Source: Paracoccaceae bacterium (GTDB lineage Bacteria > Pseudomonadota > Alphaproteobacteria > Rhodobacterales > Rhodobacteraceae). Taken from it: a DNA stretch of 64,000 nucleotides. Under the pieces are notes generated by a model, which was given only the letters and a program-made list of their open reading frames with translations, searched no databases and was not told the DNA's origin. This document shows, one piece after another, positions 8,326-17,590 of this stretch; within the stretch, counting starts at the first letter, position 1; every line of letters starts with the position of its first letter. The position numbers were made by a program, and so were the translations under genes. The stretch lies in NCBI GenBank assembly GCA_018223125.1, contig JAAEZA010000009.1, positions 1-64,000 of the forward strand, given 5' to 3'.

Positions 8326-8936
8326 TGGGCAAGAAGCTGGCCGCCACTGTTATCGTCCTTGCGGGACTCGCAAGTTTTAAGGGGGCTTCCATTTACGATG
8401 CCTTCCGCGCCAGCCCAGCTCAGGCCAAGGCTGCAGAGGAAGCGGCGCCGGAAACAGTGGCCGAAAGCGAACCGGTCGAGCAGAGCGGCGCAGAGGCTGC
8501 CCCCGCAACGCCGGAAGAACTTCTGGTGGCGATCGCAATGGAGCGGGACAGGCTGGCGCAAAGGAAGCAGCAACTGGACGAGCGGGAAGCGACAATCGCG
8601 CTCGCCCAAAGCACACTTGATGCCAAAGCTGCCGAACTGACCGCGCTCAAAAACGAACTGGACCACCTGCTCAGCCGGTCGGTGCGGGAAAACACGGACG
8701 ATGTGGCGCGCCTTGTGGAAATCTATAAGGCCATGAAGCCGGTGCAGGCTGCAACCATCATGAATGAAGCCGGAATCGAGGTGGCGGTTCTGGTGCTTTC
8801 TGCGATGGAGCCGCGCAATTCCGGCCCGATCATTGCCCTGATGCAGCCCACACGGGCAAGGGCAATTTCAACGATCATTCTGGAGCGCTCCCGTCTGCCG
8901 GGCGATCAGAAACTGGTTAATATTACACTGGATTAA
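8325..8936 (+). CDS. MotE-like motility chaperone (MgtE N-like domain)
   Basis: A 203-residue protein counted from the ATG at 8325, which follows AAGGTGAAG; the track starts one GTG codon earlier. It has an N-terminal hydrophobic segment (about 5-25), an alanine- and glutamate-rich stretch, a coiled coil (about 65-115, MERDRLAQRKQQLDEREATI) and a C-terminal MgtE-N-like helical domain (LVEIYKAMKPVQAATIMNEAG, then VLSAMEPRNSGPIIALMQP). In Rhizobium, MotE has this make-up and acts as the periplasmic chaperone of the motor protein MotC. It closes the fliL-fliM operon. Confidence 0.75.
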   Translation: MGKKLAATVIVLAGLASFKGASIYDAFRASPAQAKAAEEAAPETVAESEPVEQSGAEAAPATPEELLVAIAMERDRLAQRKQQLDEREATIALAQSTLDAKAAELTALKNELDHLLSRSVRENTDDVARLVEIYKAMKPVQAATIMNEAGIEVAVLVLSAMEPRNSGPIIALMQPTRARAISTIILERSRLPGDQKLVNITLD

Positions 8937-8940
8937 GGGG

Positions 8941-10071
8941 TTATTCGTCTTCCAGATGGCGCAGACTGGCGCCGGCCGGTGGTTTGCGGCGGATTTTCTT
9001 TTTCAGATCCAGCACGAAAGACACAAGCTGCGCCACCTCCGCCCAATGGGCTTCGGGGATCGTCTGGTCAAAATCGCAGGTGGCATGAAGCGCGCGGGCC
9101 AGTTCGCGGCTTTCGAGAACGGGAACTTCGTGGGCGTAGGCCAGTTTACGGATGTTCGCCGCCACAAGATCGGTGCCTTTTGCGACGCAAACAGGGGCTG
9201 TGTCCTTCCCCCGTTCATAGCGCAGGGCGACGGCGTAATGGGTCGGGTTGGTGACCACCAGAGTGGCGGTGGGAACTGTTTTCTGCATACGGATGCGGGC
9301 CCGTTGACGCCGGATCATATCCCGTTTGGCCTTGATCAGGGGATCGCCTTCGGCGTCCTTGAGATCATCCCGCACCTCTTTCAGCGACATGCGTTGTTTC
9401 TGGGCGTGCCGGTATCGCTTCCACGCAATATCGGCCAGTGTGATCGGGATCATCAAAAGCACAATCCACGCGAGCATGAGCGAGGATTGTTTGGTCAGCA
9501 TCGCAGGCAGATATTCCGGCAGCATAACGCCCCCCGGAACCATCGCGCGAACCACGCTTTGGGCGATGATCGCAACAAGGATGCTGACCAGCACAAGTTT
9601 GATAAAACTCTTGCCGAATTCCACCAGATTGTTGACGCCGAAGATCCTTTTTATACCAGAAAGGGGAGAAATCTTGTTCGGCTTCGGCGTGATCCTTTCC
9701 TTGGATACCACAAAGGGACCTTGCAACAGACCCGAAAGCATGGCGGCGGCAAGCATGATGCCAAGAACCCCCGCCCCGATAACGGTTGCCTGCCGGACCG
9801 GGGAAACGAGCGCCGTTCGCAGATCATGGATTGCGGTGAGGCCGGAGCCGATTTCCATGGAGGCCGCAAGGTCGAACAGCGATCCGAGCGCGACTGCCCC
9901 GACAGCAGCCTGCTGGGGTAAAAACAACCCGATTGCCGCGAGCAATGCCCCGTAAATCAACAGGTGGCCGACCTCTTTGGAAATCGGCACATCGCCTTTT
10001 TCACGGGCTTTTCGCAGCTTCTGTTCCGTGGCCTGTTCGGTCTTGGAGCCATCGTCTTCCGGTTCTGCCAT
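8941..10071 (-). CDS. flhB: Flagellar export protein FlhB
   Basis: A 376-residue inner-membrane protein. It begins with the family signature KTEQATEQKLRKAREKGDV, has four membrane helices (about 30-210), and a cytoplasmic C-domain with the autocleavage site NPTH in LVVTNPTHYAVALRY. FlhB is the specificity switch of the export apparatus: cleavage at N-P after hook completion changes export from rod/hook to filament substrates. It is last in the flhA-fliR-flhB run and ends only five bases from the end of the convergent motE-like gene. Confidence 0.96.
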   Translation of the reverse strand: MAEPEDDGSKTEQATEQKLRKAREKGDVPISKEVGHLLIYGALLAAIGLFLPQQAAVGAVALGSLFDLAASMEIGSGLTAIHDLRTALVSPVRQATVIGAGVLGIMLAAAMLSGLLQGPFVVSKERITPKPNKISPLSGIKRIFGVNNLVEFGKSFIKLVLVSILVAIIAQSVVRAMVPGGVMLPEYLPAMLTKQSSLMLAWIVLLMIPITLADIAWKRYRHAQKQRMSLKEVRDDLKDAEGDPLIKAKRDMIRRQRARIRMQKTVPTATLVVTNPTHYAVALRYERGKDTAPVCVAKGTDLVAANIRKLAYAHEVPVLESRELARALHATCDFDQTIPEAHWAEVAQLVSFVLDLKKKIRRKPPAGASLRHLEDE

Positions 10072-10073
10072 CC

Positions 10074-10835
10074 CTAGCGGACCAGTGTTTCAAACCACAA
10101 CGAAAGCTGTTCGTTCTGGTAAATCATGATGGCCGGAGCGGTGATGGCGAGCAGACCAAGCCCGGCGATGATCAATCCGGGACCGGCGACAAAAAACACC
10201 TGCATTGCCGGCATGACCCGATTGGCCAGCCCCATGCCGAGGTTCAGCAGCAGGCTTAATGCGAAAAACGAAGCACCCAGAGTGGCGGCGATATAAAACG
10301 CCCCTCCACCAATCCGTGCGATCTGATCGGCCAGATCACCGATTATGATCTGGCCGGGGGGCAGAATTGCATAAGAGCGCATAAGTCCTGTCAGGAAAAC
10401 ATGGTGTGTGTTGGTCAGAAAAATACAGGCGACCGCGCCGAAGGTCAGCAGGGTCGATATAGTCGATCCGCTCTCGGGGCTGCCCTGATAAGGCGCCAGA
10501 GAGTTGCTTAGACCGGCTGCAAAACCGGTAAGCGCGCCCAGAATGTGGAAAGCGGCCATAAACAGGCGGGCGCCGATCCCGATAAATACCCCGACCAGCA
10601 CCTCCAGCGCCAGCAGCAGGACAAAGGCCGTGGTAACGTCAGGCGCTTCCAGAACCGGAAGGGCGGGCATCAGTGCAAGGGACAGCGCGATACCGAGGCT
10701 GATCTTGAAACGCGGCGGGATCTGGGTTTCCCCAAATCCCGGGAGCAGCAGGACTGCGGTGCCGATACGGGCAAAAATCAGGGCGGTCATCAGCACCCAG
10801 CTCTCGGTCAGTTGTGCGATAAACCCGCCGCCCAT
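10074..10835 (-). CDS. fliR: Flagellar export gate protein FliR
   Basis: A 253-residue polytopic membrane protein with about six hydrophobic helices and FliR-type blocks (RIGTAVLLLPGFGETQIPPRFKI; GIGARLFMAAFHILGALTGFAAGLS). FliR joins FliP and FliQ in the helical export gate. It lies two bases from flhA and two from flhB, in the common order flhA-fliR-flhB. Confidence 0.94.
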   Translation of the reverse strand: MGGGFIAQLTESWVLMTALIFARIGTAVLLLPGFGETQIPPRFKISLGIALSLALMPALPVLEAPDVTTAFVLLLALEVLVGVFIGIGARLFMAAFHILGALTGFAAGLSNSLAPYQGSPESGSTISTLLTFGAVACIFLTNTHHVFLTGLMRSYAILPPGQIIIGDLADQIARIGGGAFYIAATLGASFFALSLLLNLGMGLANRVMPAMQVFFVAGPGLIIAGLGLLAITAPAIMIYQNEQLSLWFETLVR

Positions 10836-10837
10836 GC

Positions 10838-12937
10838 CTATTCACCGATCTGCGCGACGGTTTTCAGTTTGGCCTTCCAGTGGATTTCCGAGAATGACAG
10901 GATGGGTGTCATCGGCGCGATCCGTTCCAGCATGGACCGTATAATCGGGCGGTATTCGGGGCTGACAACAAGGGCGGGCCATTCGTCCTTTGCCGCATAA
11001 GCCTGAAGCACACCGCGGGCAGCACGGCCGAATTCCTGCACTTTGGCGGGTGGCATTGTGCAGGTGGTATCGTCGCCCTGCACTTTTACGGTGCTGGCAA
11101 ATTCCTGCTCCCAAGTGCCGCCAAGCGTGATGGTCTGGATAAATCCGTCTGCCCCTTCCTGTGATTTGCAAATCTGCGCAGACAGGGCCTTGCGAACCTG
11201 TTCGGCTACAAGTGTTGCATTTGTGGTCGCTGTAGAGGCTTCGGCGATAGTTTCTGCGATCAGGGGCAGGTTGCGCACAGAGACCCGTTCGGACAGCAGT
11301 TTGCGCAACACATTGCGGAACAGGATCACAGGCGTCGGGGTCGCGATGTCCTGAATAAGCTTGCGATAGGCCGGATCAAGGCTGTTCAACAGTTCCCGTG
11401 CCACGCCGTATGTCATCATTTCGGGCATGTTCTCTTTCAGCGTCTCGGTCAGATGAGTGACGATCACGCTTTCAGGATCAACCACGGTAAAACCGGCGGC
11501 TTCCGCTTCGGGTGCAGAGGCGGTGTCGATCCAGACGGCGGGCAGGCCGAAGGTTGGCTCCTTGACCCGTTCGCCGGAGAGCATTGTGCCTTCACCCGCC
11601 GGATCAATCACCAAGCGGCTGCCCGGGCGCAGTTCCCCTTCGGCCACCTCAACCCCTTGAACCTTAACAACATATCCTTTGCTGTTGGAAATATCGCCGT
11701 CCTTGATCCGCACAGGCGGGAGCAGAAAACCGTACTCGCGCTGGAACATGTCCCGCAAGCTTTTGATCTTGCCGGGCAGGGCGGCTGTGTCGTTGTTCAG
11801 CATTACGATAAGGCTGCGCCCCATCTCCAGCGTTACAGTGTCGATACCGGCAGTGGCTTCGGGTTCGACAGCTTCTTTGGCGGCTTCGGTCTTTTCCATT
11901 TCCGTCGCAGTGGCCAGATCGGCCCGTTGGGTTTCGCGGGAATAAAGACCGAAGGCTACCAGAACCGCGGCCACAATCGCAAACAGCAGGAATGGAAAGC
12001 CCGGCAACAGGCCCATGAGAAAGGTAAGCGCCGCCGCGACAAACATCGCTTTGGGATTGCCCGAAAGCTGGGTGGTCACAGCCTCGTTTGCGGCCCCGAC
12101 CGTGGCGCCTTTGGTGACAATAATGCCTGCGGCAATGGAAACGATCAGGGCGGGGATCTGTGTAACCAGCCCGTCGCCAATCGTCAGGACCGTAAAATTG
12201 TGCAGCGCATCGGACACATTCATTCCGTGGCGGGTGATGCCGATAAGGATGCCGCCAACCACATTGATCAGGGTGATGATAATGCCTGCAACTGCATCTC
12301 CCCGAACAAACTTCGCAGCACCGTCCATCGCGCCGAAGAAGCCGCTTTCGTCTTCAACTTCCTTGCGGCGCGCGCGGGCTTCCTGTTCGTTAATCATCCC
12401 CGCGCCAAGGTCGGCATCAATAGCCATCTGCTTGCCCGGCATCGCATCCAGAGAGAACCGCGCGGCAACTTCTGCAATGCGGGTAGAGCCTTTGGTGATA
12501 ACGATGAAATTGATTGCCACAAGGATGCAGAACATCACTGTCCCGATAACATAATCGCCCCCGACCACAAAATCGGCGATACCCTGAATAACGTTGCCCG
12601 CCGCATCTGTGCCGGTCTGCCCTTCGGACAGGATCAACCGCGAAGAGGCCACGTTCAGCGACAGCCGCATCATGGTGACGATCAGCAAAAGCGTGGGGAA
12701 GCTGCTGAATTCAAGGGGTTTTCGCACCCAAAGCGCCACCATGAGAACCAGTACAGACACGGAAACAGACAGTGCGAGCCCGATGTCGAGAAGCATGGCC
12801 GGAAGCGGCACAAAAAGGATCGCCAGAACGGTACAGATCGCAATCGCAAAGGTGACATCCCGATGCTGGGACATGATCCCCATGCGGGCTGCGAAACGAT
12901 CAAGGACAGTCGGCTTCTGCCGGTCTGCTTGTGCCAT
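10838..12937 (-). CDS. flhA: Flagellar export protein FlhA
   Basis: A 699-residue protein, normal for FlhA. Eight membrane helices fill the N-terminal half, with the FHIPEP-family loop DAMPGKQMAIDADLGAGMI and ARARRKEVEDESGFFGAMDGAAKFVRGDA. The C-terminal half is the cytoplasmic domain that receives export chaperones, with FRNVLRKLLSERVSVRNLPLI. FlhA forms the nonameric ring that couples proton flow to export. It is transcribed with fliR and flhB from the minus strand. Confidence 0.97.
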   Translation of the reverse strand: MAQADRQKPTVLDRFAARMGIMSQHRDVTFAIAICTVLAILFVPLPAMLLDIGLALSVSVSVLVLMVALWVRKPLEFSSFPTLLLIVTMMRLSLNVASSRLILSEGQTGTDAAGNVIQGIADFVVGGDYVIGTVMFCILVAINFIVITKGSTRIAEVAARFSLDAMPGKQMAIDADLGAGMINEQEARARRKEVEDESGFFGAMDGAAKFVRGDAVAGIIITLINVVGGILIGITRHGMNVSDALHNFTVLTIGDGLVTQIPALIVSIAAGIIVTKGATVGAANEAVTTQLSGNPKAMFVAAALTFLMGLLPGFPFLLFAIVAAVLVAFGLYSRETQRADLATATEMEKTEAAKEAVEPEATAGIDTVTLEMGRSLIVMLNNDTAALPGKIKSLRDMFQREYGFLLPPVRIKDGDISNSKGYVVKVQGVEVAEGELRPGSRLVIDPAGEGTMLSGERVKEPTFGLPAVWIDTASAPEAEAAGFTVVDPESVIVTHLTETLKENMPEMMTYGVARELLNSLDPAYRKLIQDIATPTPVILFRNVLRKLLSERVSVRNLPLIAETIAEASTATTNATLVAEQVRKALSAQICKSQEGADGFIQTITLGGTWEQEFASTVKVQGDDTTCTMPPAKVQEFGRAARGVLQAYAAKDEWPALVVSPEYRPIIRSMLERIAPMTPILSFSEIHWKAKLKTVAQIGE

Positions 12938-12990
12938 GGACGGGGCTCTCGACTTGTGGCCCGATTGGGCAGAGGGTTAGGACACCGGAT

Positions 12991-13440
12991 TTACGGAAGG
13001 GGTGTGCCGGTTTGGAGGCTGGAAATATTCTGGCGTTTCGCAGCCTGCGGTTCCTGCGCGGAAGGCAGTTTCAAAAGCCGGCGGATAAACCGTTTTACCT
13101 TGCGTTTTTCGCGAACCGGTTCGCGCAGCGGGTTCATGCGGGGCCGCAGGGAAACCACGGGTGCGGCAGTGCCCTTTTGCGGTTGCGCGGTTGTCGGTGT
13201 TTCTGCGGTTTCGGCTTCGCTCTCTCCCAGTTCTCTCAGGCTTGGCAGTTGGTCACCGTAAGGCCCGTCAAGGGATGGAACCTCGTTGAGCGTGGCCTGA
13301 ACGGGCGGCGCAACGATCGAGCTTTGGTGGAAACCGCCGGTCGCCGGTGCGGCGCCTTTGAAAGCGAACAACCCTTGTGCCTGACCTGCCGCCGGAATGA
13401 TCAGCGGAACAAGAAGGACAATCGTTAGAAATCTACGCAT
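12991..13440 (-). CDS. Exported proline-rich protein of unknown function
   Basis: A 149-residue protein that I do not recognise. A clear signal peptide (about 1-22, FLTIVLLVPLIIPAAGQAQ) is followed by a proline- and glutamate-rich, low-complexity body and a basic segment (about 95-125, PLREPVREKRKVKRFIRRLLK). It has a strong GGAGG ribosome site and sits between fliQ and flhA, where no extra gene is usual. It is likely a flagellar accessory protein acting in the periplasm; nothing more can be said from the sequence. Confidence 0.7.
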   Translation of the reverse strand: MRRFLTIVLLVPLIIPAAGQAQGLFAFKGAAPATGGFHQSSIVAPPVQATLNEVPSLDGPYGDQLPSLRELGESEAETAETPTTAQPQKGTAAPVVSLRPRMNPLREPVREKRKVKRFIRRLLKLPSAQEPQAAKRQNISSLQTGTPLP

Positions 13441-13442
13441 AA

Positions 13443-13712
13443 TTACAAACCTCCGTTTATAATAAGGTCGAATGACTGGTCGCTGAGCTTGGTCAGCGCG
13501 GAATAGATCAGCGGCAGGGATACCGCCACAGCGACAAAAATCGCGGCCACCTTTGGCACAAAGGTCAGGGTCATCTCCTGTACCGATGTAAGCGCCTGAA
13601 ACAGCGCGATCAGCAAGCCGACACCCATAGCAACCAGCAAGGTCGGACCTGCTGCAATCAGGATGGTCCAGATCGTGTCTACAACCACCTCATGGATGTC
13701 GGTCGCGCCCAT
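13443..13712 (-). CDS. fliQ: Flagellar export gate protein FliQ
   Basis: An 89-residue protein with two membrane helices (about 16-38 and 53-75) and the FliQ block ALFQALTSVQEMTLTFVPKV. FliQ is the third component of the FliP5-FliQ4-FliR1 gate. It sits one base after fliE, in the order fliE-fliQ common to alphaproteobacteria. Confidence 0.94.
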   Translation of the reverse strand: MGATDIHEVVVDTIWTILIAAGPTLLVAMGVGLLIALFQALTSVQEMTLTFVPKVAAIFVAVAVSLPLIYSALTKLSDQSFDLIINGGL

Positions 13713-13713
13713 A

Positions 13714-14025
13714 TCAGACGGTCATCCTCAGGACTTCCTGATAGGCCCCGACAACTTTGTCCCGAACGGCAACGGCGGTTTCAATGGCAGTTTCCATCGC
13801 CATGGTTGCCTCGACAACCTCTTGTGTAGACAGTTTTCCGTGCAGTCCGGCAACAGCAGCACGGTCCCCCTCGCGTACGGCCTGAACCGTATCGCGTGCG
13901 GTGTTTTCAAGAACCTCGGCAAAGCTCGGGCCGGTTGGTTCGGTTTTCTGGGGGGTGGGTGTGGCAGGAAGTGTTTGGCCGATTTTATAGGCGCGCAGCG
14001 CACCTGTCGAAAAGGCAGTATCCAT
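13714..14025 (-). CDS. fliE: Flagellar hook-basal body protein FliE
   Basis: A 103-residue soluble protein with the FliE features: FAEVLENTARDTVQAVREGDRAA, the helix EATMAMETAIETAVAVRDKVVGAY and the C-terminal EVLRMTV. FliE joins the MS ring to the proximal rod and is an early export substrate. Its place between flgC and fliQ is the canonical one. Confidence 0.93.
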   Translation of the reverse strand: MDTAFSTGALRAYKIGQTLPATPTPQKTEPTGPSFAEVLENTARDTVQAVREGDRAAVAGLHGKLSTQEVVEATMAMETAIETAVAVRDKVVGAYQEVLRMTV

Positions 14026-14036
14026 TTAAGGGCTTT

Positions 14037-14456
14037 CTATTTGTCGAGCATGTCCAGGGTCAGGCGGCGCATTTCCCGTCCCGTTGCGATCATGTTCAGG
14101 TTTGCTTCGTAACTGCGGGCAGCCTCACGCATATTAGCCATTTCAAGCAATGGCTCCACATTCGGACGCTCGATAAATCCCTCTTCGTTGGACAGCGGAT
14201 GAGAGGGTTCGTATTGCATTTGCAGCGGCGAGTCGTCCTGGGTCACGTTTTTCACAGAGACCATATTCGCCCCTGTTTCACGGTCCAGAATTTCACCGAA
14301 AGTCACAACTTTGCGCCGGTAGGTATCCCCGCCCGGGGCACCGACAGTGTCAGCATTGGCGATATTCTCGGAAATCACCCTAAGGCGCTCGGACTGGGCC
14401 TTCAGGGCCGAACCGGCGGTGCGCCCGATGGCGCTCAGACTATCAAGATCAGACAT
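14037..14456 (-). CDS. flgC: Flagellar basal-body rod protein FlgC
   Basis: A 139-residue rod protein. I start it at the ATG at 14456 (MSDLDSLSAIG), 48 codons inside the ORF track entry, because the extra N-terminus is the flgB reading in another frame and the family starts here. Motifs are the rod signature LRVISENIANADTVGAPGG and the C-terminal EMANMREAARSYEANLNMIATGREM. FlgC forms part of the proximal rod. It is two bases after flgB. Confidence 0.95.
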   Translation of the reverse strand: MSDLDSLSAIGRTAGSALKAQSERLRVISENIANADTVGAPGGDTYRRKVVTFGEILDRETGANMVSVKNVTQDDSPLQMQYEPSHPLSNEEGFIERPNVEPLLEMANMREAARSYEANLNMIATGREMRRLTLDMLDK

Positions 14457-14458
14457 GA

Positions 14459-14797
14459 TTATTTCCCGTTCACCATAGAAATCATCGCATGGGCCTTGCC
14501 ATAAAGTTTGGAGGCCAGACGGTACTGGCTGGAGGTGGACGCCGCGAGCAGCGACTGTTCTTCCAGAACGACAGTGTTGTTGTCCATGGACGAGCCCCAA
14601 ACATTTTCAGCTTGCCGCACCGCGACCGTACGATCGTTTTGCTGGGACAGATAGCTTTCGAAACTTTCCACATCCCGCGCCTTGTAATTCGGCGTATCGG
14701 AGTTGGCGATGTTCTCGGCGATGACCTTCTGCCGCTCGGCCAGCCAGTTCATTCTCTGACTGGCGGTTTGCAACCATGAAGTGGATTCATCGCTCAT
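14459..14797 (-). CDS. flgB: Flagellar basal-body rod protein FlgB
   Basis: A 112-residue rod protein, started at the ATG at 14797 (MSDESTSWL). The motif QKVIAENIANSDTPNYKARD is the N-terminal rod-protein signature. The predicted start lies 11 bases from a TTGCGAAAAA motif. It heads the minus-strand unit flgB-flgC-fliE-fliQ-(unknown)-flhA-fliR-flhB, which carries the rod base and most of the export gate. Confidence 0.94.
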   Translation of the reverse strand: MSDESTSWLQTASQRMNWLAERQKVIAENIANSDTPNYKARDVESFESYLSQQNDRTVAVRQAENVWGSSMDNNTVVLEEQSLLAASTSSQYRLASKLYGKAHAMISMVNGK

Positions 14798-14804
14798 GTT
14801 TTGT

Positions 14805-14828
14805 CCTTGCGAAAAAATCAATCGTAGG
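14805..14828. promoter_or_regulatory. TTTGCGAAAAA-type motif between flgB and fliI
   Basis: CCTTGCGAAAAAATCAATCGT lies in the 41-base gap between divergent flgB and fliI, 11 bases from the flgB start and about 22 from the fliI start. The orientation and the trailing CGT match the fliL and flgG copies, so it probably serves fliI. The gap is too short for two full conventional promoters. Confidence 0.55.
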
Positions 14829-14838
14829 TGTTTATACA

Positions 14839-16245
14839 ATGGATATACCTATGATTGAAAGCCTGCTTATGGAGCGCCCAACAACTTTTTCGCAATTGCG
14901 AAGCGAGATGCGTAAAATTCCGTCATCGCTGGTGTCGGGAAAGGTTATTAGCGTGGGCGGTTTGGGTTTGATGGCCTCCGGACTGGGCGAAAGTGCCAAA
15001 ATCGGGGATCGGGCGCTGGTCGCCGGACGAATCCCAGCCGAGGTTGTGGCAACCGATTCCGAAGGGATTCGCCTGCTACCGTTTGGCACTTGGGACGGGA
15101 TCGGGCGGGGCGATCGTGTCGAACTGATGCCGGGAGCCGGAGACATCTTTCCGGGGCAGGATTGGATCGGCCGCGTGGTCGACGCTTTTGGCGAACCGCT
15201 GGACGGGCTGGACCTGCCGGACGGGCCTTGCGGCTACCCGTTGCGCAACACTCCGCCCGATGCGTTTGACCGGCGGGTAATGGGCGGAAAGCTGGAAACC
15301 GGTATCCGCGCGATTGACGTGTTTACACCGATTTGCAGGGGGCAACGGCTGGGGATTTTTGCCGGTTCCGGTGTCGGTAAATCGACGCTGATGGCCATGT
15401 TGGCGCGTCAGGCGAATGCGGATGTCATCGTGATCGGGCTGGTCGGGGAACGGGGACGGGAAGTTCAGGATTTCCTGACGCGCGATCTCGGGCCGGAAGG
15501 CATGGCCCGTTCTGCGGTGGTTGTGGCAACCTCGGACCAGCCTCCGCTGATGCGGCGGCAGGCTGCCTTTGCGGCCACGTCGATTGCAGAATTTTACCGC
15601 GATCAGGGCAAACAGGTTCTTTTGATGCTGGATAGTGTGACGCGGTTTGCAACCGCACAGCGGGAAATCGGGCTCGCCGCCGGCGAACCCCCTGCCACGC
15701 GCGGCTATACGCCCACAGTGTTTACCGAATTGCCCCGTTTGTTAGAGCGGTCCGGTCCGGGATCCGCGCACAAGGAGGGCGGGGATATTACAGCCCTTTA
15801 CACGGTTTTGGTGGACGGCGACGATATGAACGAACCGGTCGCTGATACGGTCAGGGGTATTCTGGACGGGCATATCGTTCTGGACCGGAAGATTGCAGAG
15901 TCCGGGCGCTATCCCGCTATAAACATTGCAAAATCCGTGTCTCGGTCGCTGCCGGATTGCCACATTGCCATCGAACTTGCCATTATGTCCGCCGCACGAC
16001 GTGCCCTTGCCCGACACGCGGATATAGAGGATCTGGCCCGCATCGGCGCCTATCGCACCGGAACTGATCCGGACACGGATGCTGCGATCCGTTTTGCCAA
16101 ACTTGCAGACGGTTTTCTGGGGCAGGGCGTGCGCGCGCCCCAAAGCAGCGAAGAAGCTTTTGCGACCCTTTACGGCCTGCTGGAAGAGGCGGGTGTTAAG
16201 GTCGATATGCCAGAGCTTCCGACCCAATACGATAACGTTGTCTGA
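14839..16245 (+). CDS. fliI: Flagellum-specific ATPase FliI
   Basis: A 468-residue ATPase counted from the ATG at 14839 (MDIPMIES); the ATG at 14851 is an alternative. It has a beta-barrel N-domain, Walker A GSGVGKST around residues 170-177, Walker B LLMLDSVTRFA, and the F1-beta-like block AGEPPATRGYTPTVFTELPRL. FliI energises unloading of export substrates at the gate. It stands alone on the plus strand, convergent with the fliJ-like gene. Confidence 0.95.
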   Translation: MDIPMIESLLMERPTTFSQLRSEMRKIPSSLVSGKVISVGGLGLMASGLGESAKIGDRALVAGRIPAEVVATDSEGIRLLPFGTWDGIGRGDRVELMPGAGDIFPGQDWIGRVVDAFGEPLDGLDLPDGPCGYPLRNTPPDAFDRRVMGGKLETGIRAIDVFTPICRGQRLGIFAGSGVGKSTLMAMLARQANADVIVIGLVGERGREVQDFLTRDLGPEGMARSAVVVATSDQPPLMRRQAAFAATSIAEFYRDQGKQVLLMLDSVTRFATAQREIGLAAGEPPATRGYTPTVFTELPRLLERSGPGSAHKEGGDITALYTVLVDGDDMNEPVADTVRGILDGHIVLDRKIAESGRYPAINIAKSVSRSLPDCHIAIELAIMSAARRALARHADIEDLARIGAYRTGTDPDTDAAIRFAKLADGFLGQGVRAPQSSEEAFATLYGLLEEAGVKVDMPELPTQYDNVV

Positions 16246-16248
16246 GGA

Positions 16249-16680
16249 TCAGCGCGCCTGATTGTCGTCTGTAATTCTGCGAAGGAGGATCATCTCGTCC
16301 GCTTCTGTCTGGGCAGACTGCCGGATCGCACGGCGGATGTTGTCTTTGACCTCCTCGCGCAGTTTTTCCGAGGATCGGACCTCGCGGTAGGCCTCCAGAA
16401 CTTTATCGCGCTGGGTTTCGATCCGCCGTTCCACATCGTCAATAAGGCGGGACAGACGCTGGTTCTCTTTTCGCACGATGTTCAGGAAGCGCCCGCGATA
16501 GGGCATGGCTTCAACCATCGTAACAGAGGCGCCTTCCTTGCGGCTTTGGTCCAGCCGGTTCCGCTCTGACACCAGGCGATCAGCTTCCCCCTGCAAAGCA
16601 GCAAGAGTGCTGGCTTGGGTTTCCATTTCCTGCGTGTGCAACCGCGCAAGCAAGGCGTAGGTTTTTTCCCGCTCCTTCAT
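16249..16680 (-). CDS. Coiled-coil protein, FliJ candidate
   Basis: A 143-residue, almost wholly helical, highly charged protein with long heptad-like stretches (about 15-120), no membrane segment and no signal peptide. Size, composition and location beside fliI fit FliJ, the ATPase stalk that activates the export gate. Its start overlaps the motA stop by four bases, so it is in the motA transcript. FliJ sequences are poorly conserved and the identity remains a proposal. Confidence 0.6.
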   Translation of the reverse strand: MKEREKTYALLARLHTQEMETQASTLAALQGEADRLVSERNRLDQSRKEGASVTMVEAMPYRGRFLNIVRKENQRLSRLIDDVERRIETQRDKVLEAYREVRSSEKLREEVKDNIRRAIRQSAQTEADEMILLRRITDDNQAR

Positions 16681-17546
16681 GCCGCCCGCGCCAGATTGCG
16701 TTGGGACTCATCTACGGTGTTGAAGCTGGGGCGCAGCCGTTCGGGGATGTTGCCCCGTCCGATTTCAACGCAGACATTCGGGGGGTGGCCCTGTGTCATC
16801 GCAACAACAGTATCGCGGATAACTTTGGCAAAACTGTAGTCCGCTTCCTCAATAGAGGCGATCCGGTCGGCCACAGGTTGCACCACACAATAAGCCAGAA
16901 ACACCCCGAGGAACGTGCCCACCAGTGCGCCGCCGATCATCATGCCCAGAACCTCCGGCGGTTTGTCCACAGAGGACATTGTCTTGATAACCCCGAGAAC
17001 AGCCGCAACAATCCCGATGGCAGGCAGGCCGTCGGCCATTTTTGCAATGGCATGTCCGCCGATCAAACGTTCCTCAAGTGTTGTTTCGATCCGCTTTTCA
17101 ATGACGTCTTCCATCTGGTGCGGGTTGTCAAAATTAAGCGAGATCATCCGCAGGCTGTCGGAGATCAGCATCACAGAGGAGGCGTCTTTCAAAATACGCG
17201 GGTATCTGGTGAAAATGTCAGATTCTTGCGGGTTTTCAATATGTTGTTCCATCTCAACCGGCGAAGCGTTCCGTTGCAGACGTGCCAGTTCGAACAACAG
17301 CATTAGCACGTCGTTATAATCCGCGGCCTTCCAGCGCGGCCCGGCAAAGGCCCGCTTCAACCCGCCGAACGTCAGCTTCAGGCTTTGCAGATCGCTCGAA
17401 ACAATAAGGGCCCCGATAGAGGCCCCGGCGATCATCATTCCCTCAAAGGGCAGCGCGTGAAGGATCACATCGAAATTGCCACCCGACAGGCTGAAGCCTC
17501 CGAAAACGAGCAGCAATATGACGAGCAGCCCAATTGGGATTAACAT
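16677..17546 (-). CDS. motA: Flagellar stator protein MotA
   Basis: A 289-residue membrane protein with four helices: two near the N-terminus (about 1-20 and 32-50) and two later (about 165-195 and 200-220). The blocks GGHAIAKMADGLPAIGIVAAVLGVIKTM and GALVGTFLGVFLAYCVVQPVADR are diagnostic; the large cytoplasmic loop carries the charged residues that contact FliG. MotA pairs with MotB, encoded 15 kb away at the other end of the locus. A GGAG ribosome site precedes the start. Confidence 0.95.
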   Translation of the reverse strand: MLIPIGLLVILLLVFGGFSLSGGNFDVILHALPFEGMMIAGASIGALIVSSDLQSLKLTFGGLKRAFAGPRWKAADYNDVLMLLFELARLQRNASPVEMEQHIENPQESDIFTRYPRILKDASSVMLISDSLRMISLNFDNPHQMEDVIEKRIETTLEERLIGGHAIAKMADGLPAIGIVAAVLGVIKTMSSVDKPPEVLGMMIGGALVGTFLGVFLAYCVVQPVADRIASIEEADYSFAKVIRDTVVAMTQGHPPNVCVEIGRGNIPERLRPSFNTVDESQRNLARAA

Positions 17547-17590
17547 GGTTTACGTCTCCGAAGTATGTCTTGGCACAAGCATAGGTTATT

